A stretch of 64,000 nt of DNA from Methylobacterium sp. J-030 (GTDB lineage: Bacteria; Pseudomonadota; Alphaproteobacteria; Rhizobiales; Beijerinckiaceae). The DNA is taken from positions 1 through 64,000 of the forward strand of contig NZ_JAKSYM010000226.1 in NCBI RefSeq assembly GCF_022829545.1. Direction: 5' to 3'. The notes beneath the pieces are model-generated. The model saw only the letters and a list, made by a program, of their open reading frames with translations, had not been told where the DNA came from and did not search any database. Shown one piece after another: positions 54,907 to 64,000 of this stretch; within the stretch, counting starts at the first letter, position 1, and every line of letters starts with the position of its first letter. Made by a program: the position numbers and the translations under genes.

Positions 54907-55524
54907 TCAGCGGGCGAGCTCGCGGAGCCCGAGGCGGATCAGCACCTTCGCCTCGTCATCGGGGCCGGCCTCCTTCAGCGCGGCGGCGATCGCGGACGCG
55001 GCCTGAACCTGGGGGTAGCCGAGGTTGACGAGCGCCGACACGGCGTCCGCGACCGGGCCGGGGGCCGTACCGGTCTCGGCGGCGCCGGCCAGGGCGACCA
55101 GGGCCGGATCGATCGGGGCGAAGGCGGGGGCCTTGTCCTTCAGCTCGGCCGCCAGCCTGGCGGCGAGCCGGGGGCCGACGCCGGGCGCGCGGCTGATCGC
55201 GCCCTTGTCCCCCGTCGCGATGGCGCCGGCCAGCACCTCGGGCTCCAGCACCGAGAGGACCCCGAGGGCAACGCGGGCGCCGACGCCCTGCACGGTCTGG
55301 AGCAGGCGGAACCATTCCCGCTCCGCATCGGACCGGAAGCCGTACAGGCGGATCATGTCCTCGCGGACATGGGTCTCGATGGACAGGTCAGCCGGCTCGC
55401 CGACCTTCGGCATGCGCTGGAGGGTCCGCGCCGAGCAGTGCACGATGTATCCGACTCCGGCGACGTCGAGGATGACGAAATCCTCGCCGAACGAATCCAC
55501 GATGCCCTTGAGTTTTCCGATCAT
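54907..55524 (-). CDS. ruvA: Holliday junction DNA helicase subunit RuvA
   Basis: RuvA binds Holliday junctions and guides RuvB. The 205-residue protein has the OB-fold start [20 protein letters not shown], two helix-hairpin-helix motifs ([37 protein letters not shown]) and the C-terminal RuvB-contact domain. Normally ruvC, ruvA and ruvB are together; here neither ruvC nor ruvB is adjacent, with bfd downstream and a divergent YceI gene upstream. Confidence 0.95.
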   Translation of the reverse strand: MIGKLKGIVDSFGEDFVILDVAGVGYIVHCSARTLQRMPKVGEPADLSIETHVREDMIRLYGFRSDAEREWFRLLQTVQGVGARVALGVLSVLEPEVLAGAIATGDKGAISRAPGVGPRLAARLAAELKDKAPAFAPIDPALVALAGAAETGTAPGPVADAVSALVNLGYPQVQAASAIAAALKEAGPDDEAKVLIRLGLRELAR

Positions 55525-55672
55525 TTTGCGCCTGCCCGCTGTTCGGGATTGCCTACAGAACCCCGCGCGCGTCCGCCAGACGCGCTTGAGTGAGCCGGAA
55601 CTTCATGAAATCAGGGGCGCCGCGCCGGCCGAGCTCGGCCGGCCGCGGGGGACAACGCCCGGGGGGACGACC

Positions 55673-56302
55673 ATGCGCGCGCCACTTCTCGCCCTGCTGG
55701 GCCTGCTGTCCCTCGCCCCGGCCCGGGCGGCGGACGACCCCGCATCGGCCGTTCCGGTCGCGCCGAGCGCGGACCCGAACCAGGTGCGACCGGGGGCCTA
55801 CGTGCTCGATCCCGATCACGGCAAGATCACTTGGTCGGTCTCCCATCTCGGCTACTCGACCTATTACGGCCAGTTCGCCGGCCTGACCGGAACCCTCACC
55901 CTCGACCCGAAGGCTCCGGAGAAGAGCCAGCTCTCGGTCAGCGTGCCCCTCGGCGGCGTGATCACCGGCAGCTCGCGCCTCAACGAGCACCTCGCGGCGC
56001 CGGACTTCTTCGACACGGCCAAGTTCCCGTCCGCGACCTTCACCGCCACCAAGGTGGAGCCGACGAGCCCGACCACGGCGCGCATCACCGGGGACCTGAC
56101 GTTACGTGGCACGGTGAGGCCATTCGCGATCGACGCGACCTTCAATCAAGCCGGCATCCACCCGGTGGATCAGCGCTACACGGTCGGGTTCGACGGGCGT
56201 GCGGTGATCAAGCGCTCGGACTTCGGCATCAACGCCTACCTGCCGCTGCTCGGCGACGAGGTGACGTTGCGCATCGAGGGCGAGTTCAAGGCGGCGCCGT
56301 AG
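55673..56302 (+). CDS. Secreted YceI-family lipocalin-like protein
   Basis: The 209-residue protein has a signal peptide (about 1-20, ending APARA). A YceI beta-barrel follows: YVLDPDHGKITWSVSHLGYS, LSVSVPLGGVITGSSRLNEH, FPSATFTATKVEP and DLTLRGTVRPFAIDATF. Family members bind isoprenoids or quinone-like lipids. The ATG follows GGGGGGACGA. The long frame upstream is shadow over ruvA. Confidence 0.9.
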   Translation: MRAPLLALLGLLSLAPARAADDPASAVPVAPSADPNQVRPGAYVLDPDHGKITWSVSHLGYSTYYGQFAGLTGTLTLDPKAPEKSQLSVSVPLGGVITGSSRLNEHLAAPDFFDTAKFPSATFTATKVEPTSPTTARITGDLTLRGTVRPFAIDATFNQAGIHPVDQRYTVGFDGRAVIKRSDFGINAYLPLLGDEVTLRIEGEFKAAP

Positions 56303-56389
56303 CGGGTCAGACCCCCGGGCAGACCCGTTGGCGGCTGCCCCGGGCCCGGTGTAGGCAGCCGCCGTCGCAAGGCATCATGAAGGTCGACG

Positions 56390-56818
56390 ATGACTCAATG
56401 CGGTGTCGCGAGGGACCGAACGCAGCGCGTTTCGGCGGGGAGCCGCCCCCGTCCGGCGATGATCCTTCTGGCTCAGCTCCTTGCCGGCCCGGCCATCGCG
56501 CAAGTGCCGCCCGCGGCCGCTCCGGCCTCGCCCCTCGACAGCTACGCGGATGCCGCCACCACGACGATCATCGCGGAGCAATCCTGCCCCGGCGTGCAGA
56601 TGAAGGCCGGGCAGCTCACCAACCTGCGCCTCGCGGCCCGGGTCAACACCGGACAGGAACCGGCGCTTCAGGAGAAGCTGCGGACCCGCGCGACGCAGGT
56701 CCGCCAGCAACTCGCCGCTGTCGGCCGCGACGCCTGGTGCGCGAACGCCCTGGCGGCGTTCGGGCCGGATGGCACCACCGCCAAGGGCGTCCTCGTGCCG
56801 GGCACGCGGTTCCGCTGA
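56390..56818 (+). CDS. Small secreted protein of unknown function
   Basis: The 142-residue protein has a hydrophobic segment near residues 24-38 (MILLAQLLAGPAIAQ), then a mature part with two cysteines (EQSCPGVQMK, AWCANALA) that could pair. The start is uncertain: ATG at 56390 gives a long N-region; ATG at 56459 leaves no positive residue before the signal. Such a pattern is common in small periplasmic hypothetical proteins of this group. It is 87 bp after YceI. Confidence 0.6.
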   Translation: MTQCGVARDRTQRVSAGSRPRPAMILLAQLLAGPAIAQVPPAAAPASPLDSYADAATTTIIAEQSCPGVQMKAGQLTNLRLAARVNTGQEPALQEKLRTRATQVRQQLAAVGRDAWCANALAAFGPDGTTAKGVLVPGTRFR

Positions 56819-56834
56819 GGAAGGCGTCGGAGGA

Positions 56835-56863
56835 TTGACACGCGGTCGCCCCGCCCCTAGTGA
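56835..56863 (+). promoter_or_regulatory. Candidate sigma-70 promoter of rplU-rpmA
   Basis: TTGACA at 56835-56840 and TAGTGA at 56858-56863 are spaced by 17 bases. The first element is perfect; the second matches the looser alphaproteobacterial pattern. Transcription would start near 56870, leaving a leader of about 130 bases before rplU. Confidence 0.55.
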
Positions 56864-57000
56864 GCCCGCATGGCGCGCGGCCTCTCCTCGGGGTCCGCGC
56901 GTTTCGCGTTGTCCGGGCCGAGAGCCCGTTCAATGACTTCAAACAAGAAGCCGGTCCAGGGACAGCCGTCCCGGAGGCCGTTCGAGAACACGAGAGAACG

Positions 57001-57315
57001 ATGTTCGCAGTCATCAAGACGGGCGGTAAGCAGTACCGCGTCGCCGCCAACGACACCATCACCATCGCCACCCTGGCCGGCGAGGCCGGCGAGGCCGTGA
57101 CCTTTGGCGAGGTTCTGCTGTTCGCCGACGGCGCCGGCGCCACCCAGGTCGGCGCCCCGACCCTGTCGGGCATCAGCGTCACCGGCGAGATCGTGCGCCA
57201 CGGCCGCGACAAGAAGGTGATCGCCTTCAAGAAGCGCCGCCGGCAGAACTCGCGCCGCAAGCGCGGCCATCGGCAGGACCATACGGTCGTGCGCATCACC
57301 GGCATCTCGGCCTGA
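57001..57315 (+). CDS. rplU: 50S ribosomal protein L21
   Basis: The 104-residue protein starts MFAVIKTGGKQYRVAANDTI and carries the L21 C-terminal motif KRRRQNSRRKRGHRQDHTVV. It binds 23S rRNA in the large subunit. The ATG follows GAGAGAACG; the frame upstream belongs to the leader. rpmA follows after 86 bp. Confidence 0.97.
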   Translation: MFAVIKTGGKQYRVAANDTITIATLAGEAGEAVTFGEVLLFADGAGATQVGAPTLSGISVTGEIVRHGRDKKVIAFKKRRRQNSRRKRGHRQDHTVVRITGISA

Positions 57316-57401
57316 GGCACGGCTAACGCTGGGCGCGTGAGGGTCCCCGGGGATCCGATCCGCGACCGCATCGCAGCAGATCAGAATTCGGAGTTCATCC
57401 C

Positions 57402-57668
57402 ATGGCACACAAGAAGGCAGGCGGCTCGTCCCGCAACGGTCGTGATTCGGAAGGCCGGCGCCTCGGCGTCAAGAAGTTCGGCTCGGAGGCCGTGATTCCG
57501 GGCAACATCATCGTGCGTCAGCGCGGCACCAAATGGCATCCCGGCGCCAATGTCGGCATGGGCAAGGATCACACGCTGTTCGCGCTGATCCCGGGTCATG
57601 TCCGCTTCGAGACGCGCCGCGGGCGCGCCTTCGTGACGGTAGCACCGCTGGACGAGGCCGCGGAATAA
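57402..57668 (+). CDS. rpmA: 50S ribosomal protein L27
   Basis: The 88-residue protein starts [20 protein letters not shown], the flexible N-terminus that reaches the peptidyl transferase centre, and ends with a glutamate-rich tail. It is the second gene of the rplU-rpmA-obgE block. A hairpin terminator lies about 105 bp downstream. Confidence 0.97.
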   Translation: MAHKKAGGSSRNGRDSEGRRLGVKKFGSEAVIPGNIIVRQRGTKWHPGANVGMGKDHTLFALIPGHVRFETRRGRAFVTVAPLDEAAE

Positions 57669-57773
57669 CAGGCGGGCGCCCGGAGTGGCGAAGCTGGCGT
57701 CCCGCCCGGTGTCCCACACCGGACCGGAGACGTCGTAGCCGAGCCCCCGACGGGCCGGATCGGACGGAACACC

Positions 57774-57808
57774 GGGGAGGATGGGACGCCATCCTCCCCT
57801 TCGTCGTC
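57774..57808 (+). terminator. Terminator after rpmA
   Basis: GGGGAGGATGG (57774-57784) and CCATCCTCCCC (57789-57799) form a perfect 11 bp stem with a four-base loop (GACG). TTCGTCGTCTT follows, which is moderately T-rich. It separates the ribosomal genes from the acetyltransferase gene. Confidence 0.75.
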
Positions 57809-57854
57809 TTGAGGCGGTGCCCCGGAGCTGGGCGCATCGCCCTGCGAGGGCACG

Positions 57855-58454
57855 ATGTTCCCCAATCTGACCCGTGACGATGTCTTCCGGCTCGAGACGC
57901 GCCGGCTGTGGCTGCGCTGGCCGACCGCGAAGGACGTGCCGGCCATCGTGACGCTCGCGGGCGAGCGCGCCGTGGCCGAGACGACGAGCCACATCCCCCA
58001 CCCGCTCGAACGCCACGCGGTTGACGAGTTCCTCGTCACGGTGCGCGGCGCCAACAGCGCCGGGACGGGTCTGACCCTGGCGCTGGCGCGCCGCGAGGCC
58101 CCCGGCAGCCTGATCGGGCTGATCGGGATCGCGGGGGCCGAGGACGCGCCGCATCTCGGCTACTGGCTCGGCCGGCCCTGGTGGGGGCACGGGCTGATGA
58201 GCGAGGCCGCGGCGGCCCTGGTCCACGCCTTCTTCGCCTATTCGGGCGGAGAGCGGCTGACGGTCGGCGCCCTGCCGGGGAACGGCGCCTCGCAGCGGGT
58301 GATCGCGAAGACCGGCTTCCGCTGGGTCGAGCAGCGCTTGACGCCCTGCCCGGCGCGGGGTGGCCAGCGGGCGCTGGACTGGTTCGCCCTTGAGCGTGCC
58401 GAGTGGGAGCGCGCGCGGGCGGCGGCCGCTCCGGATCTGGCACTGGCCTCCTGA
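57855..58454 (+). CDS. GNAT-family acetyltransferase (RimJ-like)
   Basis: The 199-residue protein starts LETRRLWLRWPTAKDVPAIV, the usual opening of RimJ/RimL-type GNAT enzymes. It has the acetyl-CoA site LGYWLGRPWWGHGLMSEAAA and the late GASQRVIAKTGFRWVEQRL stretch. It probably acetylates an N-terminus or small amine. An acetyltransferase between rpmA and obgE is a conserved feature of this gene order. Confidence 0.9.
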   Translation: MFPNLTRDDVFRLETRRLWLRWPTAKDVPAIVTLAGERAVAETTSHIPHPLERHAVDEFLVTVRGANSAGTGLTLALARREAPGSLIGLIGIAGAEDAPHLGYWLGRPWWGHGLMSEAAAALVHAFFAYSGGERLTVGALPGNGASQRVIAKTGFRWVEQRLTPCPARGGQRALDWFALERAEWERARAAAAPDLALAS

Positions 58455-59549
<1,095 letters not shown>

Positions 59550-59596
59550 GTGACGGAGCGGCGCCTGCGCGATAAGCTGGCGCCGGAGATAGCCCG

Positions 59597-59863
59597 ATGC
59601 CCAAGCTGGTGACGATTCGCGACGAGGACTTTCAGCGCGCGCGCAACCTTGCCGGCCGCCTCGGCACCTCGCTCGATGAGACAGTCGCGACCGCCCTTCG
59701 AGACCTCGACCGAAACACATCCGGTGAGGGCGAACTGAATTCCGAACAACAGGCCGAGCTCAGGGCGATCCGAGCCCTGGTGGAAGAGGCGCGTCCGCAC
59801 ATCGTACCGGGAGCCTTCAACGATCACGGCTGGCTCTATGATGGGAACGGTTTGCCGGCGTGA
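59597..59863 (+). CDS. vapB: VapB-family antitoxin
   Basis: The 88-residue protein starts MPKLVTIRDEDFQRARNLAG and has a short ribbon-helix-helix-like domain (about 1-45) and a C-terminal acidic/aromatic tail ([12 protein letters not shown]) that should wrap the toxin. Its stop overlaps the VapC start by four bases (GTGA), as is normal for these pairs. Inverted GGCGCC words lie just upstream and could be the self-control site. It sits between obgE and proB. Confidence 0.85.
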   Translation: MPKLVTIRDEDFQRARNLAGRLGTSLDETVATALRDLDRNTSGEGELNSEQQAELRAIRALVEEARPHIVPGAFNDHGWLYDGNGLPA

Positions 59864-60264
59864 TCGCGCTGGACAGTTCCGCCCTCGTCGCGATCGCGAT
59901 CGGCGAACCCGAGGGGCAAATCTTCGATGCGATCATCGTTCGTCGTCGGGCGCTCGTGGGAGCGCCGACGCTTCTCGAAACCCGAATGGTGCTTGGCTCT
60001 CTGATGCCGACCTTCGCCGACACGTTTCTCGATCGCCTTATCGCGACGCCGAGCATCCGGACCGTCGACTTCGGTGTGGACACCTACCGAGCCGCGGCCG
60101 ACGCCTTCAGCCGCTACGGCAAGGGTCGGCATCATGCCGCCTGCCTGAACTTCGGAGACTGCCTGTCCTACGCCGTCGCCAAGGTCTACGCCGTCTCGCT
60201 CCTCTTCAAGGGAGACGACTTCATCCAAACCGATCTCGTGCCCGCCTACAGCCCGGCAGCCTGA
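59860..60264 (+). CDS. vapC: VapC-family PIN-domain toxin
   Basis: The 134-residue PIN-domain ribonuclease has the acidic residues of the active site: Asp5 ([11 protein letters not shown]), Glu40 (TLLETRM), Asp100 (NFGDCLSYA) and Asp119/120 ([10 protein letters not shown]). VapC toxins cut tRNA or rRNA. The start is GTG, overlapping vapB. A degenerate copy of its tail sequence follows 108 bp further on, in the same frame. Confidence 0.88.
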   Translation: MIALDSSALVAIAIGEPEGQIFDAIIVRRRALVGAPTLLETRMVLGSLMPTFADTFLDRLIATPSIRTVDFGVDTYRAAADAFSRYGKGRHHAACLNFGDCLSYAVAKVYAVSLLFKGDDFIQTDLVPAYSPAA

Positions 60265-60327
60265 GCGCGTCACCCCGATCCGGTCTCTGCCCCCAGCCTC
60301 GGTGGGCCGCTGTGCTGGACCAAAAAC

Positions 60328-60351
60328 CTCGTCCAAACCGGCCCCGTGCCC
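60328..60351 (+). pseudogene. Remnant of a second vapC tail
   Basis: The 24 bases here match vapC 60220-60243 at 19 positions, all five differences are transitions, and the copy is exactly 108 bp (36 codons) downstream in the same frame. The read-out LVQTGPVP corresponds to FIQTDLVP of vapC. It lies just before proB (start 60368) and is probably a decayed duplicate. Confidence 0.45.
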
Positions 60352-60367
60352 CCGTGTGCCAAGAACC

Positions 60368-61483
60368 ATGATCCCGTCCCTCGAAGATTTCCGTCGCGTC
60401 GTCATCAAGGTTGGGTCGGCGCTGCTGGTCGACCGCAATGCCGGCCGCCTGCGGCATGCGTGGCTCGCGGCCCTGGCCGAAGATATCGCCGAGCTGCATG
60501 TGCGCGGGGTCGACGTGCTGGTCGTGTCCTCGGGCAGCATCGCGCTCGGGCGGACGGTGCTCGGCCTGCCGCCCGGTCCGCTGCGGCTGGAGGAGAGCCA
60601 GGGGGCGGCTTCCGTCGGGCAGATCACCCTCGCCCGGCACTGGGCCGAGGCGCTGGGCCATCACGGCATCGTGGCCGGCCAGATCCTGGTGACGCCGCAG
60701 GACACGGAGGAGCGGCGCCGCTACCTCAACGCCCGGGCGACCGTGCTCAAGCTCCTGGAGATGCGCGCCGTTCCGGTCGTCAACGAGAACGACACGGTGG
60801 CGACCTCGGAGATCCGCTACGGTGACAACGACCGCCTCGCCGCCCGGGTCGCCACCATGATCGACGCGGACGTGCTGGTCCTGTTCTCGGACATCGACGG
60901 CCTCTACACCGCGCCGCCGAAGAGCGACCCGGAGGCCCGCCATCTGGCCGTCGTCGACCGCATTACCCCGGAGATCGAGGCGATGGCAGGCGGTCCGGCC
61001 TCCGAGCTGTCCCGGGGCGGCATGCGCACCAAGGTCGAGGCGGCCAAGATCGCCGCATCGGGCGGCACCCATCTGGTGATCGCGGACGGGCGTGGAAAGA
61101 ACCCGCTCAAGGCCGTGCGAGAGGGTGCGCGCTGCACGTGGTTCCTGTCCGGCTCCACGCCGACGGCGGCGCGCAAGACCTGGATCGCCGGATCCCTCGA
61201 ACCCCGGGGGGCGCTCACGATCGATTCCGGCGCCATGAAGGCCCTCCGGGGCGGCGCCAGCCTCCTGCCGGTCGGCGTCCGGGCCATCGAGGGGAGCTTC
61301 TCCCGCGGCGATGCCGTCGAGATCCGCGACCCGGAAGGCCGGGCCCTGGGGCGCGGCCTCGTCGCCTACGACAATGCCGAGGCCGCGTTGATCATCGGTC
61401 ATCCCAGTGCGCGTATCCCGGACTTGCTCGACTATCCCGGTCGCGCCTGGATGGTGCATCGCGATGACTTGGCATTGTTCTAA
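60368..61483 (+). CDS. proB: Glutamate 5-kinase
   Basis: ProB makes glutamyl phosphate, the first step to proline. The 371-residue protein has [11 protein letters not shown] near the start, [12 protein letters not shown], and the motifs [13 protein letters not shown] and [16 protein letters not shown]-terminal PUA domain follows (about residues 280-365). The ATG at 60368 begins [12 protein letters not shown]. It belongs to the obgE-proB-proA-nadD order; the toxin pair lies between it and obgE. Confidence 0.96.
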   Translation: MIPSLEDFRRVVIKVGSALLVDRNAGRLRHAWLAALAEDIAELHVRGVDVLVVSSGSIALGRTVLGLPPGPLRLEESQGAASVGQITLARHWAEALGHHGIVAGQILVTPQDTEERRRYLNARATVLKLLEMRAVPVVNENDTVATSEIRYGDNDRLAARVATMIDADVLVLFSDIDGLYTAPPKSDPEARHLAVVDRITPEIEAMAGGPASELSRGGMRTKVEAAKIAASGGTHLVIADGRGKNPLKAVREGARCTWFLSGSTPTAARKTWIAGSLEPRGALTIDSGAMKALRGGASLLPVGVRAIEGSFSRGDAVEIRDPEGRALGRGLVAYDNAEAALIIGHPSARIPDLLDYPGRAWMVHRDDLALF

Positions 61484-61641
61484 GAGTGTTGCGATCGATC
61501 TGCATTCGCTCGGTCCAACCCCGTTAAGTATTGTCGTCCTCGGTGCTGCGGCACACTTGTCGGTGCGCCGCGCGATGTGCAAAGACGGCTCCCCTGCCCT
61601 GTCGCGCCGATGAGCGGCCGTCGCTACCTGAGGACGCCAGC

Positions 61642-62940
61642 GTGCCCGTCCTGAATCTGAGATCGGACTTGGCCGAGGCCGATGCCCTGCCGGAGCAGAT
61701 GGCGGCGATCGGCCGGCGGGCCCGGGCCGCCGCCCGGGGCATGGCCCTGGCCTCGGCCCAGACCAAGGACATCGCCCTGAAGGCGATCGCCGAACGCCTG
61801 CGGGCCAACCGCGACGAGATCCAGTCCGAGAACGCCCGCGACGTGGCGGCGGCGCAGAAGGCCGGCCAGAGTGTCGCGCTGATCGACCGGCTCACCCTCG
61901 ATCCCGGCCGCCTCGCCGCCATGGCGGACGCGGTGGAGAAGATCGGGTCGCTGGCCGATCCGGTCGGGCGCCAGCTCGCCGCCATCGAGCGGCCGAATGG
62001 CCTGCTGATCGAGCGGATCGCGGTGCCGCTCGGGGTGATCGGCGTGATCTTCGAGAGCCGCCCCAACGTCACAGCGGATGCCGGCGCCCTCTGCCTGAAG
62101 GCCGGCAACGCCGCGATCCTTCGGGCCGGCTCCGACAGCCACCGCAGCGCCATGGCGATCGCCCGGGCGATGAGCCTGGGGCTGGCCGATGCCGGTTTGC
62201 CCGCCGACGCGATCCAGCTGGTGCCGACCCGCGACCGGACGGCCGTGGGCCTGATGCTCGCCGGCCTCGACGGCTGCGTCGACGTGATCGTGCCCCGGGG
62301 CGGGCGTGGCCTCGTGGCCCGCGTCCAGCAGGAGGCGCGGGTGCCGGTCTTCGCCCATCTCGACGGGATCAACCACGTCTACGTCGCCGCCGGGGCGGAC
62401 CTCGACATGGCGAAGACCGTGCTGCTCAACAGCAAGATGCGCCGCACCAGCGTCTGCGGCGCCGCCGAGACCCTGCTGGTCGACCGCGCCTGCGCGGACA
62501 CGCATCTCGCGCCGCTCGTGACCGCCCTGCTCGATGCCGGCTGCGCCGTGCGCGGCGACGCCGCCGTGCGGGCGGTCGATCCCCGGGTGACGGCCGCCTC
62601 CGAGGAGGATTGGCACACCGAGTACCTCGACGCGATCATCGCGGTCCGCGTGGTCGACGGGATCGGCGCGGCGATCGAGCATATCGAGACCTACGGCTCG
62701 CACCACACCGACGCGATCATCACCCAGAACGATGCCGAGGCGGCCCGCTTCCTGGCTGAGGTCGATTCGGCGATCGTGACCCACAACGCCTCGACGCAAT
62801 TCGCCGATGGCGGCGAGTTCGGGTTCGGCGCCGAGATCGGCATCGCCACCGGGCGGATGCATGCCCGCGGCCCGGTGGGTGTCGAGCAGCTGACGACCTT
62901 CAAGTACCGGGTCCACGGCAGCGGTCAGATCCGTCCGTGA
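61642..62940 (+). CDS. proA: Glutamate-5-semialdehyde dehydrogenase
   Basis: ProA reduces glutamyl phosphate to the semialdehyde. The 432-residue protein has [13 protein letters not shown], the family motif [12 protein letters not shown], and the active-site cysteine in [17 protein letters not shown]. The start is GTG with GAGGA seven bases upstream. The frame upstream is shadow. It lies 158 bp after proB. Confidence 0.95.
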   Translation: MPVLNLRSDLAEADALPEQMAAIGRRARAAARGMALASAQTKDIALKAIAERLRANRDEIQSENARDVAAAQKAGQSVALIDRLTLDPGRLAAMADAVEKIGSLADPVGRQLAAIERPNGLLIERIAVPLGVIGVIFESRPNVTADAGALCLKAGNAAILRAGSDSHRSAMAIARAMSLGLADAGLPADAIQLVPTRDRTAVGLMLAGLDGCVDVIVPRGGRGLVARVQQEARVPVFAHLDGINHVYVAAGADLDMAKTVLLNSKMRRTSVCGAAETLLVDRACADTHLAPLVTALLDAGCAVRGDAAVRAVDPRVTAASEEDWHTEYLDAIIAVRVVDGIGAAIEHIETYGSHHTDAIITQNDAEAARFLAEVDSAIVTHNASTQFADGGEFGFGAEIGIATGRMHARGPVGVEQLTTFKYRVHGSGQIRP

Positions 62941-62959
62941 CGGCCTGTGAAGGTCCGGC

Positions 62960-63634
62960 GTGCGGCTGAACCTGCCGCCGAGCGCGCCCGGCATGCGGAT
63001 CGGCCTCTACGGCGGATCCTTCAACCCCGCCCATCTCGGTCACCGCCACGTGACCCTGATGGCGATGCGCCGGTTGGGACTGGACCGGGTCTGGTGGCTG
63101 GTGAGCCCGGGCAATCCGCTCAAGAGCCGCAGCGCGCTGCCGACCGTCGCGGCGCGCTGCGCGCAGGCGCGCCGGATCGCCCGGCATCCGCGCATCGCCG
63201 TGACCGGCGTCGAGGCGGCGCTCGGCGTGCGCTTCACCGTTCAGACGCTGCGCTTCCTCAAGCGGCGCTGCCCCGGCATCCACTTCGTCTGGATCATGGG
63301 TGCTGATTCGCTCGGTACCTTCCACCGCTGGAAGGGCGCCCCGGAGATCGCACGGCTCATGCCGATCGCGGTGATCGACCGGCCCGGCTCGACCATGACG
63401 CCGCTCAGCGCCCGGGCTGCCCGGCGACTCGCGAAGGCGCGCATCCCCGAGGAGGCCGCCTCGACCTTCGCACTGCGCCGCCCCCCCGCCTGGACCTTCC
63501 TGCACGGGCCGCGCTCCAGCCTGTCCTCGACAGAGATCCGTAACGGTATGCGCAGCCCCAGCCGGGACGCGACGCCGGCGCGGTTGCAATCGCGGCCCGA
63601 TGCCGCCAATTTCAGAAAACCCAGCGGGGCGTGA
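62960..63634 (+). CDS. nadD: Nicotinate-nucleotide adenylyltransferase
   Basis: NadD joins nicotinate mononucleotide with ATP in NAD synthesis. The 224-residue protein has the nucleotide-binding GLYGGSFNPAHLGHRH, the stretch WIMGADSLGTFHRW and the late motif SSLSSTEIRNGM. The GTG start follows GAAGG, six bases away; an ATG at 62993 is an alternative that would remove the first eleven residues. It follows proA by 19 bp. Confidence 0.94.
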   Translation: MRLNLPPSAPGMRIGLYGGSFNPAHLGHRHVTLMAMRRLGLDRVWWLVSPGNPLKSRSALPTVAARCAQARRIARHPRIAVTGVEAALGVRFTVQTLRFLKRRCPGIHFVWIMGADSLGTFHRWKGAPEIARLMPIAVIDRPGSTMTPLSARAARRLAKARIPEEAASTFALRRPPAWTFLHGPRSSLSSTEIRNGMRSPSRDATPARLQSRPDAANFRKPSGA

Positions 63635-63727
63635 CGCCGCGCGGCCCCACGAGGAACCAGGACGCTGCCCGAAACCATCCGCACGGAGACGATCCGCACC
63701 CCCGTCCACGCCCCGGAGGAGCCCGGT

Positions 63728-64000
63728 TTGGCGCGCTCGGAAGACCTCAAGGCCCTCGCCCTCGAATGCCTCGACGAGATGAAGGCCGAGGAGACGATCG
63801 CCATCGACCTCGCCGGCAAGACGTCGCTAGCCGACACGATGATCATCGCGTCGGGCCGGTCGCAGCGCCACGTGGGCTCGATCGCCGACAAGGTCATCCA
63901 GGAGATGAAGAGCCGCGGTTTCGGCAACGCCCGGGTCGAGGGGATGCCGGCTTGCGACTGGGTGCTGATCGATGCGGGCGACGTGCTCGTGCACATCTTC
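63728..64000 (+). CDS. rsfS: Ribosomal silencing factor RsfS (incomplete)
   Basis: RsfS binds L14 and blocks joining of ribosomal subunits when growth slows. The visible 91 codons read ALALECLDEMKAEETIAIDL, then TSLADTMIIASGRSQRHVGS and CDWVLIDAGDVLVHIF, all typical. The start is TTG with GGAGGA seven bases upstream; no ATG is near. The gene continues past the window. It follows nadD in the usual order. Confidence 0.92.
   Translation, partial: MARSEDLKALALECLDEMKAEETIAIDLAGKTSLADTMIIASGRSQRHVGSIADKVIQEMKSRGFGNARVEGMPACDWVLIDAGDVLVHIF

Overview
The window reads as chromosomal DNA of a very GC-rich alphaproteobacterium of the order Hyphomicrobiales, most likely Methylobacterium or a close relative. 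Supporting points are the conserved order ubiG/lysC/ptsP/prfA/prmC/DUF4167, the order rplU/rpmA/acetyltransferase/obgE/proB/proA/nadD/rsfS, GapR, a zapA/DUF4164 pair, and an Irr-type iron box in front of bfd. I found no rRNA, tRNA, CRISPR array, prophage or insertion sequence. About 68 genes are supported; most other open frames are high-GC shadows.

Layout. 1-1,000: gmd (GDP-mannose dehydratase). 1,156-8,776: a malonate-use locus made of the biotin-independent malonate decarboxylase genes mdcA-C-D-E-G-H on the minus strand, divergent transporter genes madL-madM, and a GntR regulator. mdcB, needed for the prosthetic group, is missing from it, and a repeat-like palindrome lies between mdcA and mdcC. 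8,893-9,595: zapA and a DUF4164 gene. 10,063-16,096: gap, a small membrane coiled-coil protein, pgk, a stop-interrupted small pseudogene, fba, a ThiE-like gene and a Sel1-repeat protein. 16,101-19,771: cupin, AhpD-like and DUF779 genes with an aldehyde dehydrogenase, and two small secreted proteins between them. 20,066-22,268: a DUF3649/PepSY/DUF3325 set linked to iron uptake, without a receptor gene.

22,918-36,862: a small secreted protein, a double cold-shock-domain protein, a CheY-like protein, ppx/gppA, rlmE, then the minus-strand block DUF4167, prmC, prfA, ptsP, lysC, followed by ubiG, a PEBP-family gene and a PAS protein. 37,026-43,941: cysteine-free L36, a TPR protein, a hydrolase, pyk, a DUF1036 gene, glycerate kinase, an N-formylglutamate amidohydrolase family gene, a DUF1244 gene and GapR. 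44,102-52,357: a secreted phosphatase-superfamily protein, asd, two unknown envelope proteins, ggt, another unknown secreted protein and alkB. 52,358-56,818: gpmA, dapB, bfr, bfd, ruvA, YceI and a small secreted protein. 57,001-64,000: the rplU-to-rsfS block, broken by a VapBC toxin-antitoxin pair between obgE and proB. rsfS runs off the window end.

How it fits together. Central carbon genes (gap, pgk, fba, pyk, gpmA, glycerate kinase) and lysine/threonine genes (lysC, asd, dapB) are scattered through the window with translation and ribosome genes. The accessory pieces are the malonate locus, the aldehyde locus, the iron genes and VapBC. I see no convincing undescribed multi-gene defence or biosynthetic system. 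The most notable signals are the interrupted small gene between pgk and fba, the vapC-tail remnant beside vapBC, the Irr-like box and the perfect palindrome around bfd-bfr, the incomplete malonate decarboxylase set, and the uncharacterised secreted pair next to the aldehyde genes.
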